NCBI RefSeq assembly: GCF_014637795.1
Contig: NZ_BMFD01000002.1
Coordinates: 416,269-480,268, forward strand
Direction of reading: 5' to 3'
Source: Belliella aquatica
GTDB lineage: Bacteria > Bacteroidota > Bacteroidia > Cytophagales > Cyclobacteriaceae
DNA: 64,000 bases
The translations under genes were made by a program, and so were the position numbers. Below, piece by piece: positions 45,241-55,365 of the stretch; position 1 is the stretch's first letter; each line of letters starts with the position of its first letter. The notes beneath the pieces are model-generated. The model was not told the DNA's origin. It saw only the letters and a program-made list of their open reading frames with translations, and did no database searches.

Positions 45241-45471
45241 GAGGGGATTGGGTAGGTTTGTTGGGAAATAAATTTATAGCTTGGCTTTGTTTCATTCAAT
45301 ACTCAAAACAAATTAAGTTATTTCTGCACTGAGAAGGAACATACGAACAAGATTAAGAATGTATATCAAAATCTTACAAGTAAAAATTGAATGTTAAATT
45401 TTAGTTAAGGACTTGTTCCCTTTAAATAACAGAGTTATCATTGGTTAATTATTAAACTTTTAATACATAAA

Positions 45472-46813
45472 ATGAAAATTTTTTCTACCGTCCCCCAAGT
45501 ATATGCTAAGCTTCGGCTAAGCTTTTTCAAAAAGATGTCCTTTTTGATATTATTTGTAGTTATTTTATTTGGTAATTCCTGTATTCCAGAAGAGGAGCAC
45601 GCAACTATTCCTCACTCTCAGGACACTAAAGCAATTTAGGATGCCAAAAATTGGTTTTACTCATGAGGTTCTTGATATTTCTAGTCAAGAAAAATATTTT
45701 GCAAAAGGCAAAACCCAACTTAGAGAAATCATGTGGGAGAAGGCAGTCTATTATGAAGATAAAAATATAGTAGAAGTCCCAATTCTATATAATTTCCACC
45801 CAGTACCAAGCGGAATAGAAAAGACTAAAGAAAAAATTCAGCAAAAGCAGGAATCCTCTTTTTACCGACTAATATTAGTGCCAAACGGGGAAAATGGCTT
45901 TCATAAATTAATTCTAAAATTTTTCCCTGAAAATTCTTCTCCTTTTCATAGAGAATTAACGGAAAACAACTTTTTTAACTTAAGCAAAGAATTTTCAGGA
46001 GACGTACGTCAATTCAGTTGGGATGAAAAATTTAAAAAAGGCTGGAAAATTAAAAAAGGACAGATTATAGGATTTACTAAACCTTATTATGAAGTGGGTT
46101 CCAAATCTAATATTCAAACAGAAACCTTAAATCAAGACGGTTGCTACACATATATAGAAAACGAGTGTTTGGTGATTGATAATATTTTTGATTGTTATGA
46201 CATTCCTGTTGTTCAATGCCCTGAAAAAGAAGAACCCAATGAAGACTTTGACGGTGGAATAAATTCTGGTCCTATATGGTCTCCAAATAACTGGCATGGG
46301 TTCTGGCCTGGTTTTGGTTACGGAAATTCCAATACATATTACAATAGTAATACCTATTGGAATAGTGTATACGCAACTCTCACGGACTATACTTATCAAG
46401 CAAATCCAGGTATAAAAGATCACAACTCTTTGAACAAGTCTCAGAGATTATTACATATTTTAAATCACATAGAGATTGCAAAGCAGCAAAACAGAAATGT
46501 AAGAATAAGAGATATCTTTACTAATCTCCCTTCATATGCATCAGGTGGCCCTTATTCTGCTCCAGGAGGGTCATATGAATCTGGCGATGCATTTTTAAAA
46601 ATAAATGGTCAAAGTTCTGTAATAGGGTTTACTTATGGATTTGAACAAGGTTATGACTATATCAATATGCAGGTTTCTCCTGACTTTCATGATGCTTCAT
46701 ATAAAGATCAAGTGAATTATTACTTTGAAGAAGTTAACTACCCTGGCAGATCTGCTCTAGAAATTCGTTTACCTATACCTTTAAGAAACTGGTTTGAATC
46801 AAAATTCTTTTAA
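45472..46813 (+). pseudogene. Large cell-surface lipoprotein, frameshifted after the signal peptide
   Basis: From ATG 45472 a frame encodes a lipoprotein signal (SFLILFVVILFGNSC) and about 20 more residues, stopping at TAG near 45637. The +1 frame then runs open to 46813 and encodes some 390 residues (EKAVYYEDKNIVEVPILYN, FHPVPSG, an SNTYYNSNTYWN segment, and a C-terminal FTNLPSYASGG). Signal and body clearly belong together, so an indel near 45630 split the gene. A start at ATG 45640 would give a protein without export signal. Family not recognised. Confidence 0.65.
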
Positions 46814-46814
46814 A

Positions 46815-47447
46815 ATGAATAAATATTTTATCTTTCTAGTATTAGTAATCTTTTCCTGCTCAAAAAGGGATAAACTAACTCTTGAAAACTTTCCTTTGGA
46901 CGAAGTAATTGCCATTGATACCTTTACAAATACACCTGATTTTTCAGAAAGATTTCAATCTTTTGACAATGAAAGTCCTATTTGGCAATTCAATAAAAAT
47001 ATTGTTCCCGAAGAATTGATTGAAAAAATCAATGAAGACAAACTTTTAATTAATGGTCAAAAATTGAATGATATTTCAGAAATCAAGACTTTTTTGGAAG
47101 CAAATGATTATGACGAAATTAGACAAGAAGTTTGGTTAAGAGATAGTAGCATTACAATAATTATTCAAAACTCTAAAATAAATTCGCTTAGTTTTACCAA
47201 AAGCTCTAATCTAAAATATGAAGACCTTGATTTATTTTCACTTACTCCATTGAGTTATAAAAAGAAATTTCCAGGTTCCTATAAAATGAGAAATTTTACA
47301 ACACTTTCTAATGATGTTATTCGATATAGTGAAATAGATTCTGTCAAATCTTTAGACTTCACTTACCTACATACTAACTCAGGGAAATTAACGATTACAT
47401 GGGTAAATGGAAAAGTTGAAAGAACATTCTATAAATATTTTCATTGA
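46815..47447 (+). CDS. Lipoprotein, possible partner of the upstream surface protein
   Basis: The 210-residue protein begins at ATG 46815 with a lipoprotein signal (lipobox VIFSC). It directly follows the larger lipoprotein gene with 1 nt between stop and start. No known domain; predicted mixed fold with LTITWVNGKVERTFYKYF at the end. The two-gene layout within repeat-flanked DNA would suit an effector with its partner, but this is inference. Confidence 0.65.
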   Translation: MNKYFIFLVLVIFSCSKRDKLTLENFPLDEVIAIDTFTNTPDFSERFQSFDNESPIWQFNKNIVPEELIEKINEDKLLINGQKLNDISEIKTFLEANDYDEIRQEVWLRDSSITIIIQNSKINSLSFTKSSNLKYEDLDLFSLTPLSYKKKFPGSYKMRNFTTLSNDVIRYSEIDSVKSLDFTYLHTNSGKLTITWVNGKVERTFYKYFH

Positions 47448-47457
47448 TAGAATCTTT

Positions 47458-47496
47458 AAAACTTAAGTACCATTTCTTAAATGGTACTTAAGTTTT
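47458..47496. terminator. Perfect 18-bp terminator hairpin
   Basis: AAAACTTAAGTACCATTT and AAATGGTACTTAAGTTTT are exact complements around CTT, 10 nt after the lipoprotein stop. It can act in both directions. Confidence 0.85.
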
Positions 47497-47593
47497 CCGA
47501 AGGTAGTAGCTATTATTTTTAGGTCTTTGACATGCCGTGGTATTATAATAAAATTCCTTGAAAATTTCAATAAGGAAAAAGCCCTCTTTTTTA

Positions 47594-47723
47594 GCCAAAA
47601 ATCGGCGAATGGTCGGGAGGGATACGGGACACGGTCGGAACACGGACGGGAGGAAGACGGGAGAAAATGGGGTGTTTTTGGAAATAAATATGATTATTTT
47701 ATAATAATTTGCATTATTTTAAT
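47594..47723. repeat. Direct repeat B, copy 2
   Basis: Near-identical to 45044-45173 (see there). It bounds the lipoprotein module on its right. Confidence 0.88.
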
Positions 47724-48497
47724 ATGAAGAGATCACTAAGTATAGAATGCATATTTTACCAAGTAGGCGATAAAAGAAAGTAAAAAGTTTGATGACTCTC
47801 ATTTGTTACCAGTATTTAAATCAGGAAATTTTCCATATTAGAATGAAAATATCAAATATGATACGGGAAGTCTAATTTTTAAAGGGTAAAGTAAATGTTG
47901 TTATTTTAATGCTTTTGCTCCACCTATCAACGATAGTTGCAAGTGGAGTATCATATTTTTGGTTATAAAAAAGGTAATGAAAAAGTTAACCAATTAATAA
48001 CTTGGCTCAATAAGATTCTATCAAGTCACCTCTCCAGTATTAGCTTCATGGATTTAATTGGGTAAATGTTGGTTAAAAAGTAAAATGGATATACTTATAA
48101 TTTAAAAATATTTCCCATAACTAATTTTTGCGCATTGAAAATGCAACTTTGTCCATTTTGGGAGGATTACCTAAAGCATAATTAAAGGAAACACTATTTA
48201 AATAGGCAAAAACCTTAGCAATTTCTTCCTTGCTCATTCCCAAATAATGAATGATCTCTTCCTTCTTTTCAAAAAAGCTACAACAATTGATTAATGAAAT
48301 TTAGACTTGAAATTCATGGGGAATTTCAATCACCCCCTCAGGTGCTGCCTAATTCTTAACGAATTTAAAGAAGAATATAGCATATTGTCACCTATTGTAA
48401 ATCTACGGTTTGTTATACCCAGTTATTTTTTTCTTTTCTCAGGTACTTTATGATTATCCGCAATCATATAAGTAAGGATAATCTTAAAATTTAACTA
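47724..48497. other. Gene-poor region with a possible gene fragment
   Basis: Mostly AT-rich DNA without an intact gene. At 48121-48300 on the minus strand a frame of about 60 codons reads EEIIHYLGMSKEEIAKVFAY and ends SMRKN. It looks like the coding end of a lost gene; no start codon or family could be found. Confidence 0.4.
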
Positions 48498-49118
48498 TCA
48501 AAAAGGACCAAAATCAACACGTGGATATCTTTCCTTCAAATTTACCCAGTCAATAGTGACAAAGTCAATAGATAAATATAAAAACGAACTTGTCTCCACT
48601 TTGAATTTAATTTCTCTCTTATCCACAGAATAATCTATTATAGTAATTTCATCACCATTTTTTAGCATCCTAGGATACGCATCAAAATATCCATCGGGAT
48701 GGTTTAATTTAACGATCTGATTTTTCAATGCCTTCTCCAATGTAAAAGGAGTAGTTTCTATTTTTCTTGATGACATTGTATAATCATATTTATTATCAAA
48801 ATATAAAGTATCATCCCCAACTAAAACCATGGCCCAATTGTCTCCCATCTCTTTCAGAAATATTAAAGAATCATTCATTTCTAATGTCTTAAAAGCCTGC
48901 CCAAATGGCTTATCCAATAAAATAAGCTCCTCAACATTTACGAAGTGCTTTTTATTTGTTGTGTCTGTTAAGACGACTATAAAAACAACAAATAAAATAA
49001 AGCCCAAGACGAAAATTAATATTCTTTTTGGCCTCAGGAATATCCAAAATAAGCTCCTCCATAGTGCTAAAGCAACACCTATTTCTCCGATTCTCCGAAA
49101 TTGACCTCCTACACTCAT
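48498..49118 (-). CDS. Single-span membrane protein, unknown
   Basis: The 206-residue protein has a cytoplasmic N-terminus, one span (ILIFVLGFILFVVFIVVL, about 33-50) and an extracytoplasmic beta-rich domain (IFLKEMGDNWAMVLVGDDTLYF). No known family. The next genes on the same strand are also small envelope proteins of unknown function. Confidence 0.6.
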   Translation of the reverse strand: MSVGGQFRRIGEIGVALALWRSLFWIFLRPKRILIFVLGFILFVVFIVVLTDTTNKKHFVNVEELILLDKPFGQAFKTLEMNDSLIFLKEMGDNWAMVLVGDDTLYFDNKYDYTMSSRKIETTPFTLEKALKNQIVKLNHPDGYFDAYPRMLKNGDEITIIDYSVDKREIKFKVETSSFLYLSIDFVTIDWVNLKERYPRVDFGPF

Positions 49119-49200
49119 AGCCCCTAATTTTTAATACAAGTGATTCTATTTTAATAAAAACTTACAGCTAAAAAAATTAAATCCTCCTAACTGATGTAAG

Positions 49201-49563
49201 TCAATTATCCTTTCTTTTTAAGATGTAATGATAAACATTTTGATTACCAAGCGTAATAGCATACGCATTGACAAATTCATATCCATTTTCACTAAGAAAA
49301 TTTAAACTATCAATCATACTATTAAAAACTAGAAGTTTGCCACTTTCATCTTTTACCTGAGTATCCTTATTTGACCAATATTTATTTTCTTGTCCGAAAT
49401 CAATTTGAATTGTTACTTTATTGCTGAGTAGTTTAGAAGTGCCAACAATCTGAATATATTCAACATCTATTTCATTTATTGGAATGTCGTTTACTGTTTG
49501 TGCATTCAGATTTGATAAGAGCAACCCAAATAAAATGATCGAAGAAAAGAGTATCTTTTTCAT
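49201..49563 (-). CDS. Small secreted protein, unknown
   Basis: The 120-residue protein has a clear signal peptide (ending SNLNAQ) and a short mature domain with IVGTSKLLSNKVTIQIDFGQ and ENGYEFVNAYAITLGNQNVYHYILKR. Similar small exported proteins are common in Bacteroidota. No function assigned. Confidence 0.65.
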   Translation of the reverse strand: MKKILFSSIILFGLLLSNLNAQTVNDIPINEIDVEYIQIVGTSKLLSNKVTIQIDFGQENKYWSNKDTQVKDESGKLLVFNSMIDSLNFLSENGYEFVNAYAITLGNQNVYHYILKRKDN

Positions 49564-49729
49564 ATAAGTAGTATTTTTTGTTTCCCCAAATTAAGTTCTA
49601 ATATCAATCTAAATCAAAAAAATGTCAGTAGTTGTCAGGGAATTTGATGATTTAAAAAAGATACACTCTGTTTTATTAAAAACCATTCTTCAGATATAAG
49701 AGTATACAGGATATCTCAATATTAAAAAA

Positions 49730-49936
49730 TCACATCGAGCGATTCCATTTATCAATCTTGATATACAAATTGTACCAGCCATACAGGCCTAGCGCTAATA
49801 TGATGAGCTTTATTGTAAGGTAGTTTAAGTTTTTAAAAATCGGTGCAATTCCATAACACCAAGCAACATAGGCTACCGCCAAAATCACATAAGGCAAAAT
49901 AAAACGAAGCGTGTTTTTATTTTTTTCCAATTTCAA
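49730..49936 (-). CDS. Small two-span membrane protein
   Basis: The 68-residue protein has two hydrophobic spans (ILPYVILAVAYVAWCYGI and LIILALGLYGWYNLYI). Unknown function. Confidence 0.5.
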   Translation of the reverse strand: MKLEKNKNTLRFILPYVILAVAYVAWCYGIAPIFKNLNYLTIKLIILALGLYGWYNLYIKIDKWNRSM

Positions 49937-50035
49937 ACTCGATTGATAAAATATTGTAAACTACAATTAAAATAAGCAAACGGAATATTGGCCAATTCAT
50001 TGTGTTGTGATCTGAAAAATAAAGATGCTAATTCC

Positions 50036-50248
50036 TTACCTCCTCCTTCTAGTCTGATTTTTCAAAAGTGACAAACCAACCAGAATATATATAATCGCTC
50101 CAAAAATGATTAATAAACCCATAATTTTAAAATTTTGATTCCCTTCAATTTCAGCAATTTTCAAATAAAATGCAAATGATGAATTCTGATGAATAGCAAT
50201 AACATGAACACCTATTTTAACCATACTATTCAAGAGGTCGATTGTCAA
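50036..50248 (-). CDS. Small membrane protein with basic tail
   Basis: The 70-residue protein has one strong span (IMGLLIIFGAIIYILVGLSLL) and ends in NQTRRRR. Unknown; it is near another small membrane gene on the same strand. Confidence 0.45.
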   Translation of the reverse strand: MTIDLLNSMVKIGVHVIAIHQNSSFAFYLKIAEIEGNQNFKIMGLLIIFGAIIYILVGLSLLKNQTRRRR

Positions 50249-50547
50249 CTATCAATGGCAGGTAGATCAAAGTGGTGCTGTGTAGCGTCAGACTCCTAGC
50301 ATAAAGTCACTTTAAAATTATCTGATCTTCAATTTTTGTAGGTGCTTCAAATTCATAATTTCTTTCAAAAGTACCTAAAATAAAAAAACTAAAATTCTTT
50401 AAATACACGTTAAAAAGACTCACTTGAAGCTTATAAGAGTAATTTAGATCTGTTTTTTCATTTTAACACATGTATAGCCTACAGCTATAAATATAGGCTA
50501 TTGAATTGATTAAAGAATAAGGCATTTAAACCTCTCAATAGCACATT

Positions 50548-50595
50548 TGCAACCTTGCAAATCCCAGAATGATATCGATTTATTTTCCATTTTTG
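50548..50595 (+). promoter_or_regulatory. Palindrome-linked promoter 1
   Basis: Palindrome TGCAACCTTGCA (50548-50559) is followed after 28 nt by CATTTTTG (50588-50595), one base off the -7 box TAnnTTTG. This predicts transcription from about 50602 and favours the start codons at 50608/50614 for the next gene. Confidence 0.6.
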
Positions 50596-50613
50596 CAAAA
50601 TAACTCAATGAAA

Positions 50614-51480
50614 ATGGAAAATCTTACAACAACCAAGGCACCTCAATATGGCTTACAGAAGGATTGGGAAGGCTTAGGACGATTTTACATCATCAACGAT
50701 AATAGCTTGTTGATGATCACTGCCACAGACGGCTGCTTTCCGCACTATCCTATAGAAGTTGCACTTGTAATAAGAGAGGATATCAATGACATTCTTCTAC
50801 AAGACGTATTCTTAGAAGAGGGAGAGAGAAATAAAGCATTAAAGCCAATAGAGGTTAGTCGACATCCTAAATTTGCCAAAATTAGGCAAGAACAGCAGAT
50901 GATGAGTTTTTGTATTGCAATTGAAAAAATCATAATAGAAAAAGCCCAAAAGAACATTATAGATTTTAATTTGGAGGTAGCCCCTGATATCCATTGGGAC
51001 TTGCTCTACCGAATGAGTTCCGATCCACATGCAAAAATGGATCAAATTCAAGCCTGCAAAGAATCTATTACTTGGTTAGGAGATGATTGGAAAGATTTGA
51101 TAGCCAATTATGCTCAAAGTGTGGAGGAAATGAAAAAAATTAATGTCCCTTTTGTGAGGGAAAAATTGATCTTAAGACTTCAAAGATTAATCGATGAAAT
51201 GACTCCATTAGAAAGGATTACAGTAAGCTTCCTCTATCAGTTTTTTCAACAATATAGCATCACAATTCCTGTATTATGGGTAAAGGGCTTGATCAGTGGA
51301 GATGAATTAGAAAATGCCTACTATGCTCTTGCTTCTGACTTTTCTTTTGAGGAAATCATAAAGATGAAAAATGAAGAAAATGACTTTGTACAAAAAAGAT
51401 TATACTATCTAAAACATTACCTCGAAGAAAAAAAACTTTGTGGAGAGTCTGACTTGTCTTCAGATTTCAGAATGTTGTAA
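50614..51480 (+). CDS. Uncharacterised protein upstream of the RecB-helicase
   Basis: The 288-residue protein (MENLTTTKAPQYGL...) is soluble and mixed alpha/beta. A longer frame opens at 50569, but the -7-like box at 50588-50595 makes a start at 50608 or 50614 more likely. Its family is not recognised. The gap of 24 nt to the nuclease-helicase gene suggests one operon, so it may be an accessory factor of that enzyme. Confidence 0.65.
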   Translation: MENLTTTKAPQYGLQKDWEGLGRFYIINDNSLLMITATDGCFPHYPIEVALVIREDINDILLQDVFLEEGERNKALKPIEVSRHPKFAKIRQEQQMMSFCIAIEKIIIEKAQKNIIDFNLEVAPDIHWDLLYRMSSDPHAKMDQIQACKESITWLGDDWKDLIANYAQSVEEMKKINVPFVREKLILRLQRLIDEMTPLERITVSFLYQFFQQYSITIPVLWVKGLISGDELENAYYALASDFSFEEIIKMKNEENDFVQKRLYYLKHYLEEKKLCGESDLSSDFRML

Positions 51481-51504
51481 ATCTAAAAATTTAAATTCCT
51501 TCTC

Positions 51505-54500
51505 ATGAAAAAGGCTGAAAATACAATCATCTACTCCCCTTCTGATCTTTCTAACTACATCAACTGTAAACACCTGACAAGTTTAGAAAAAGAAGCGATT
51601 CAAGGCAAGCGACAAAAACCCCAATATACAAATAAGGTGATGCTGGCGCTGCGTGAAAAAGGAAATGCTTTTGAAGCTGGAATACTCGCTAAATTTCACG
51701 AAGAGAGAAAGTCTATCTACAACCTTCAACCTGGAGATCCTTTGGCTTTTGAAAAAACGATAGAAGCCATGAAAAAGGGTTTTGACGTTATTTACCAAGC
51801 GAGATTGGGCAAAGAAAACGAGTGGCAGGGATGGGCTGATTTTTTAATTAAAGTTGCTAATCCATCTGAATTGGGAAATTTTTCTTATGAAGTAATGGAT
51901 ACAAAATTAGCGACCGAAACCAAAGCTGCCACAATCATTCAAATCAGCTTATACACAGAGGCTGTAGGTGAAATACAGGGAGTAGTGCCTGAATTTATGT
52001 GGGTCAAAACACCTGAGGAAGATATCTGCTATCGAACAGATGATTATATGGCCTATGTGAGGTTAGCAAAAAAGCGATTCAATGAAGCTATTCTTACAGA
52101 AGTAAATAGCACCTATCCAGACCCTGTGTCACATTGCGACATTTGTACCTGGTGGGAAGTGTGTAATAAGCAAAGAAGAGAGGATGATCACTTGAGTTTT
52201 GTGGCAGGAATGGGCAATTCACAAATTAAAGAGGTCAAGCAAAGGGAAATTAATACACTAGAAGATTTTGCTCAACTCCCAAGCCCCATCCCTTTCAAAC
52301 CCAATAAAGGCGCAATTCATACCTATCAAAAACTTCGAGACCAAGCCAATATCCAATGGAGAAGTAGGAATGAAAATTATCGTCCTATTTATGAATTATT
52401 AGATCTTGAAGAAAATAAAGGTTTTTACAAACTCCCTGAACCTTCTGCACATGATATTTACCTCGATTTGGAAGGTGATCCAATGATCGAGCCTGGAGGA
52501 TTGGAGTATATGATTGGATGGTATTATCAAGGAGAGTACCATGATCTTTGGGCAAAAGACGAAGTAGAAGAAAAACAGATCTTTGAACAGTTTATGACAA
52601 TGACAATGGCTGTAAAAGCAGCTCATCCAGATATGCATATTTATCATTATGCCCCTTATGAAGTCACAGCCTTCAAAAGACTGATGGGAAAATACAGCAC
52701 CTTCGAAGACGAAATGGATCAATTACTTCGCTCCAATACATTTGTAGACCTGTATGGCGTAGTAAGACAGGGGGTCAGAGCAAGTGTAGAAAGATATTCT
52801 ATCAAAGACCTTGAAAAGTTTTTTGGTTACGAGCGTGAGATTGATTTGAGGGAAGTCAGTAGGCATAAAAGTATGTATGAATTCTTGCTTGGAACAAAAA
52901 AAACGGAAGAAGCAACCCCAGAAATGCTAGAGGCTATCCGACTTTACAATCAAGATGACTGTGTGAGTACGCATAGACTGCATGCATGGCTTGAAAAACT
53001 CAGGAAAGAGTGGATAGATCAAGGAGCAATCATCCCCAGGCTAGATTTAAAAGGTATGGAAGCTGGAGAAAAAACGAATGCACACCAAGAAAGAATCAAA
53101 CCTCTTTTTGATGCTTTGATGGCTGACGTACCCATAATTCAAGAAGATCGCAGCACTTTACAACAAGGTAAATTCTTATTGGCCAATATGCTCGATTGGT
53201 ACAGAAGGGAAAAAAAGTCATTCTGGTGGGAGTTTTTCAAACTTATGGAACTCTCGGAAGAAGATTTGCTAGAAGAAAAAAATGCACTTAGCAGATTGAC
53301 TTACACAGGACATCGTGAGCCCGTCAAAAGATCAGTCATTGATAGCTACAAATTTGAAGATCAAGAAACAGATATACGAGTTGGGAAGAGAGTGAAAAAT
53401 ATTGATGGTAAAAATCTTGGTGAGGTCGTTCACCTTGATCGTAAAACTCAAACGATACGCATCAAAAAAGGCCCTACAACTATGAATATTCATCCTACTT
53501 CAATTTTGTTGCTTGAAGATTTCAATGCTCAGGTCAAAGAAGAGTCGATTATTAATCTTGCTTCTTGGGTCATAGAAAACGGTCTTGACTCCGTTGAAGC
53601 TCCTTTTAAAGCTGCAAGAGAATTGCTATTAAGAAGTAAGCCTGATGCGCAACCACAAGTACAAAGTGAAGACTTATTGCAAAAAGCCACCCAATGGGCA
53701 AGTAATCTTAATCACAGCTATCTTCCTATACAGGGACCTCCTGGTTCAGGAAAAAGCTACACCGCTAGTAGAATGATCATAGAACTGATCAAACAAGGTA
53801 AGAAAATAGGGGTCACTGCTTTGAGCCATAAGGTCATCACCAACCTACTGGAAAAAATATGGGAATATGCGGAAGCTTGTCAGTTTCCTGTAAGTATCAG
53901 TCAAAAAATAGATGTAGAAGACAATCAGTTGCCATGGTTTACCAGCAACGTCAATGAAGTAATTGAATCGAAGATTAGCTCAAGCCAAATTATCGCAGGA
54001 ACTTCATTTTTATGGCCAAAAACCATTTATACTGATGCTCTAGACTACCTCTTTGTAGACGAAGCAGGACAATTATCTCTGATTGATACGCTAGCAGTAG
54101 CTCAATCTACCAAAAATCTAATCTTACTTGGTGATCCGCAACAACTCCAGCAACCACAGCAGGGTGTTCACCCTGAAGGAACTGAAGTTTCAGCTCTTGC
54201 TCATATTCTTCAGAAGCGACAAACCATTCGACCAGAACAAGGAGTTTTCTTAGATAAAACTTGGCGCATGCACCCTGAAATCTGCTCATTTGATGCAGAA
54301 CAGTTTTATGAAGGCAAGCTTCATGCTGTCAAACACCTGGAAAATCAAACTATCAGTGGAAATACTCCAATGTTGGGCTCAGGTCTTCGATACTTAGCCA
54401 TAGCACATGAAGGAAACACCAATAGTTCTGAAGAAGAAATCGAAGTGATCAAAAATATGATTGAAATGCTTTGCAAAGGAGATGTTACCTACACCAATGC

Positions 54501-54873
54501 CGAAGGTAAGAGTAAAATCATAGCCCATTCAGACATTAAAATTATCTCTCCTTACAATGCTCAGGTTAGTAAACTCAAAGAGGCAATACCACATATTGAA
54601 ATTGGAACTGTAGATAAATTTCAGGGCCAAGAAGCTCCTATTGTGATCTATTCTGTTGCGACATCCTCACCTCAGGATGCTTCAAGAGGAATGGATTTCC
54701 TATATAGCCCACATCGCTTCAATGTGGCAGTATCTCGAGCACAAGCTTTATTTGTTCTTGTTGCTTCTCCTTCTATCCTAGAGCCAGACTGCAAGAGCCC
54801 GATGCAAATCAAACTTGCGAACCCCTATTGCCGCTTCGTGGAGGTAGCTCAGGCTTTATATCTTCAGCAATAG
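51505..54873 (+). CDS. TM0106-type RecB-like nuclease fused to an SF1B helicase
   Basis: The 1122-residue protein starts with a Cas4/RecB nuclease domain (YSPSDLSNYINCKHL; GWADF...EVMDTK holds the D...E-x-K residues; HCDICTWWEVC a cysteine group). It continues with an exonuclease-like part (DIYLDLEGDP, residue about 315) and a Dna2/UPF1-type helicase: Walker A GPPGSGKS near 746, DEAGQ near 852, DKFQGQE and RFNVAVSRAQ at the end. The family is assigned as TM0106-like. Role in DNA repair or phage defence is inferred from context. Confidence 0.87.
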   Translation: MKKAENTIIYSPSDLSNYINCKHLTSLEKEAIQGKRQKPQYTNKVMLALREKGNAFEAGILAKFHEERKSIYNLQPGDPLAFEKTIEAMKKGFDVIYQARLGKENEWQGWADFLIKVANPSELGNFSYEVMDTKLATETKAATIIQISLYTEAVGEIQGVVPEFMWVKTPEEDICYRTDDYMAYVRLAKKRFNEAILTEVNSTYPDPVSHCDICTWWEVCNKQRREDDHLSFVAGMGNSQIKEVKQREINTLEDFAQLPSPIPFKPNKGAIHTYQKLRDQANIQWRSRNENYRPIYELLDLEENKGFYKLPEPSAHDIYLDLEGDPMIEPGGLEYMIGWYYQGEYHDLWAKDEVEEKQIFEQFMTMTMAVKAAHPDMHIYHYAPYEVTAFKRLMGKYSTFEDEMDQLLRSNTFVDLYGVVRQGVRASVERYSIKDLEKFFGYEREIDLREVSRHKSMYEFLLGTKKTEEATPEMLEAIRLYNQDDCVSTHRLHAWLEKLRKEWIDQGAIIPRLDLKGMEAGEKTNAHQERIKPLFDALMADVPIIQEDRSTLQQGKFLLANMLDWYRREKKSFWWEFFKLMELSEEDLLEEKNALSRLTYTGHREPVKRSVIDSYKFEDQETDIRVGKRVKNIDGKNLGEVVHLDRKTQTIRIKKGPTTMNIHPTSILLLEDFNAQVKEESIINLASWVIENGLDSVEAPFKAARELLLRSKPDAQPQVQSEDLLQKATQWASNLNHSYLPIQGPPGSGKSYTASRMIIELIKQGKKIGVTALSHKVITNLLEKIWEYAEACQFPVSISQKIDVEDNQLPWFTSNVNEVIESKISSSQIIAGTSFLWPKTIYTDALDYLFVDEAGQLSLIDTLAVAQSTKNLILLGDPQQLQQPQQGVHPEGTEVSALAHILQKRQTIRPEQGVFLDKTWRMHPEICSFDAEQFYEGKLHAVKHLENQTISGNTPMLGSGLRYLAIAHEGNTNSSEEEIEVIKNMIEMLCKGDVTYTNAEGKSKIIAHSDIKIISPYNAQVSKLKEAIPHIEIGTVDKFQGQEAPIVIYSVATSSPQDASRGMDFLYSPHRFNVAVSRAQALFVLVASPSILEPDCKSPMQIKLANPYCRFVEVAQALYLQQ

Positions 54874-54899
54874 TTGAGCTTTAGTTTGACATTAACTTT

Positions 54900-54946
54900 T
54901 GCAACCTTGCAGATTTTAAAAGGATCATCCAAACTACTTAAATTTG
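54900..54946 (+). promoter_or_regulatory. Palindrome-linked promoter 2
   Basis: TGCAACCTTGCA (54900-54911) lies 27 nt before TAAATTTG (54939-54946), an exact -7 box. The next start codon is at 54973. Confidence 0.75.
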
Positions 54947-54972
54947 ACACTGTCCTTAATCATTATTAATAA

Positions 54973-55365
54973 ATGGAGATCATAGTTCAACCAAAAATAG
55001 AAATCGAAGAAGCGCTTCTTGTTGCTGCACAAGATAGAACTCAAGAAGAAAATCAAGTCATCATCCATTTTCAAGTTAGCATTCAGAATCCTCCGCTTGG
55101 AATACGCATTTGGAAATCCACTTACCTAATCCCTCATTCTGGGAGTGAAAAAGCAGCCTTATTACATGTAGATGGAATCAGCAAAGCACCTAGGTGGACT
55201 AGAATAATGGGCAATCATCACACCTTTACCTTGATTTTTGAAGGACTTCCCAAAGACTGTGGTTCATTTGACTTGGTGGAGGACGTCCCCTCCCCTTACC
55301 GATTGACCTATATGGGAATCACAAGAAATCAATCAGATGTATATAATCTAATCATGCAAGCGTAA
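54973..55365 (+). CDS. Uncharacterised 130-residue protein
   Basis: The predicted protein is beta-rich (QVIIHFQVSIQNPPLGIRIWKSTYL, HHTFTLIFEGLPKDCGSFDLVEDV) with no signal peptide or span. I do not recognise a family. It stands alone under its own palindrome-linked promoter. Confidence 0.65.
   Translation: MEIIVQPKIEIEEALLVAAQDRTQEENQVIIHFQVSIQNPPLGIRIWKSTYLIPHSGSEKAALLHVDGISKAPRWTRIMGNHHTFTLIFEGLPKDCGSFDLVEDVPSPYRLTYMGITRNQSDVYNLIMQA

Noticed and set aside
45034..45255. Frame of 73 codons, with a similar one at 47527-47727
   Set aside because: Both are caused by repeat B; the translated protein is rich in G, R and D from the repeat and has no start signals.
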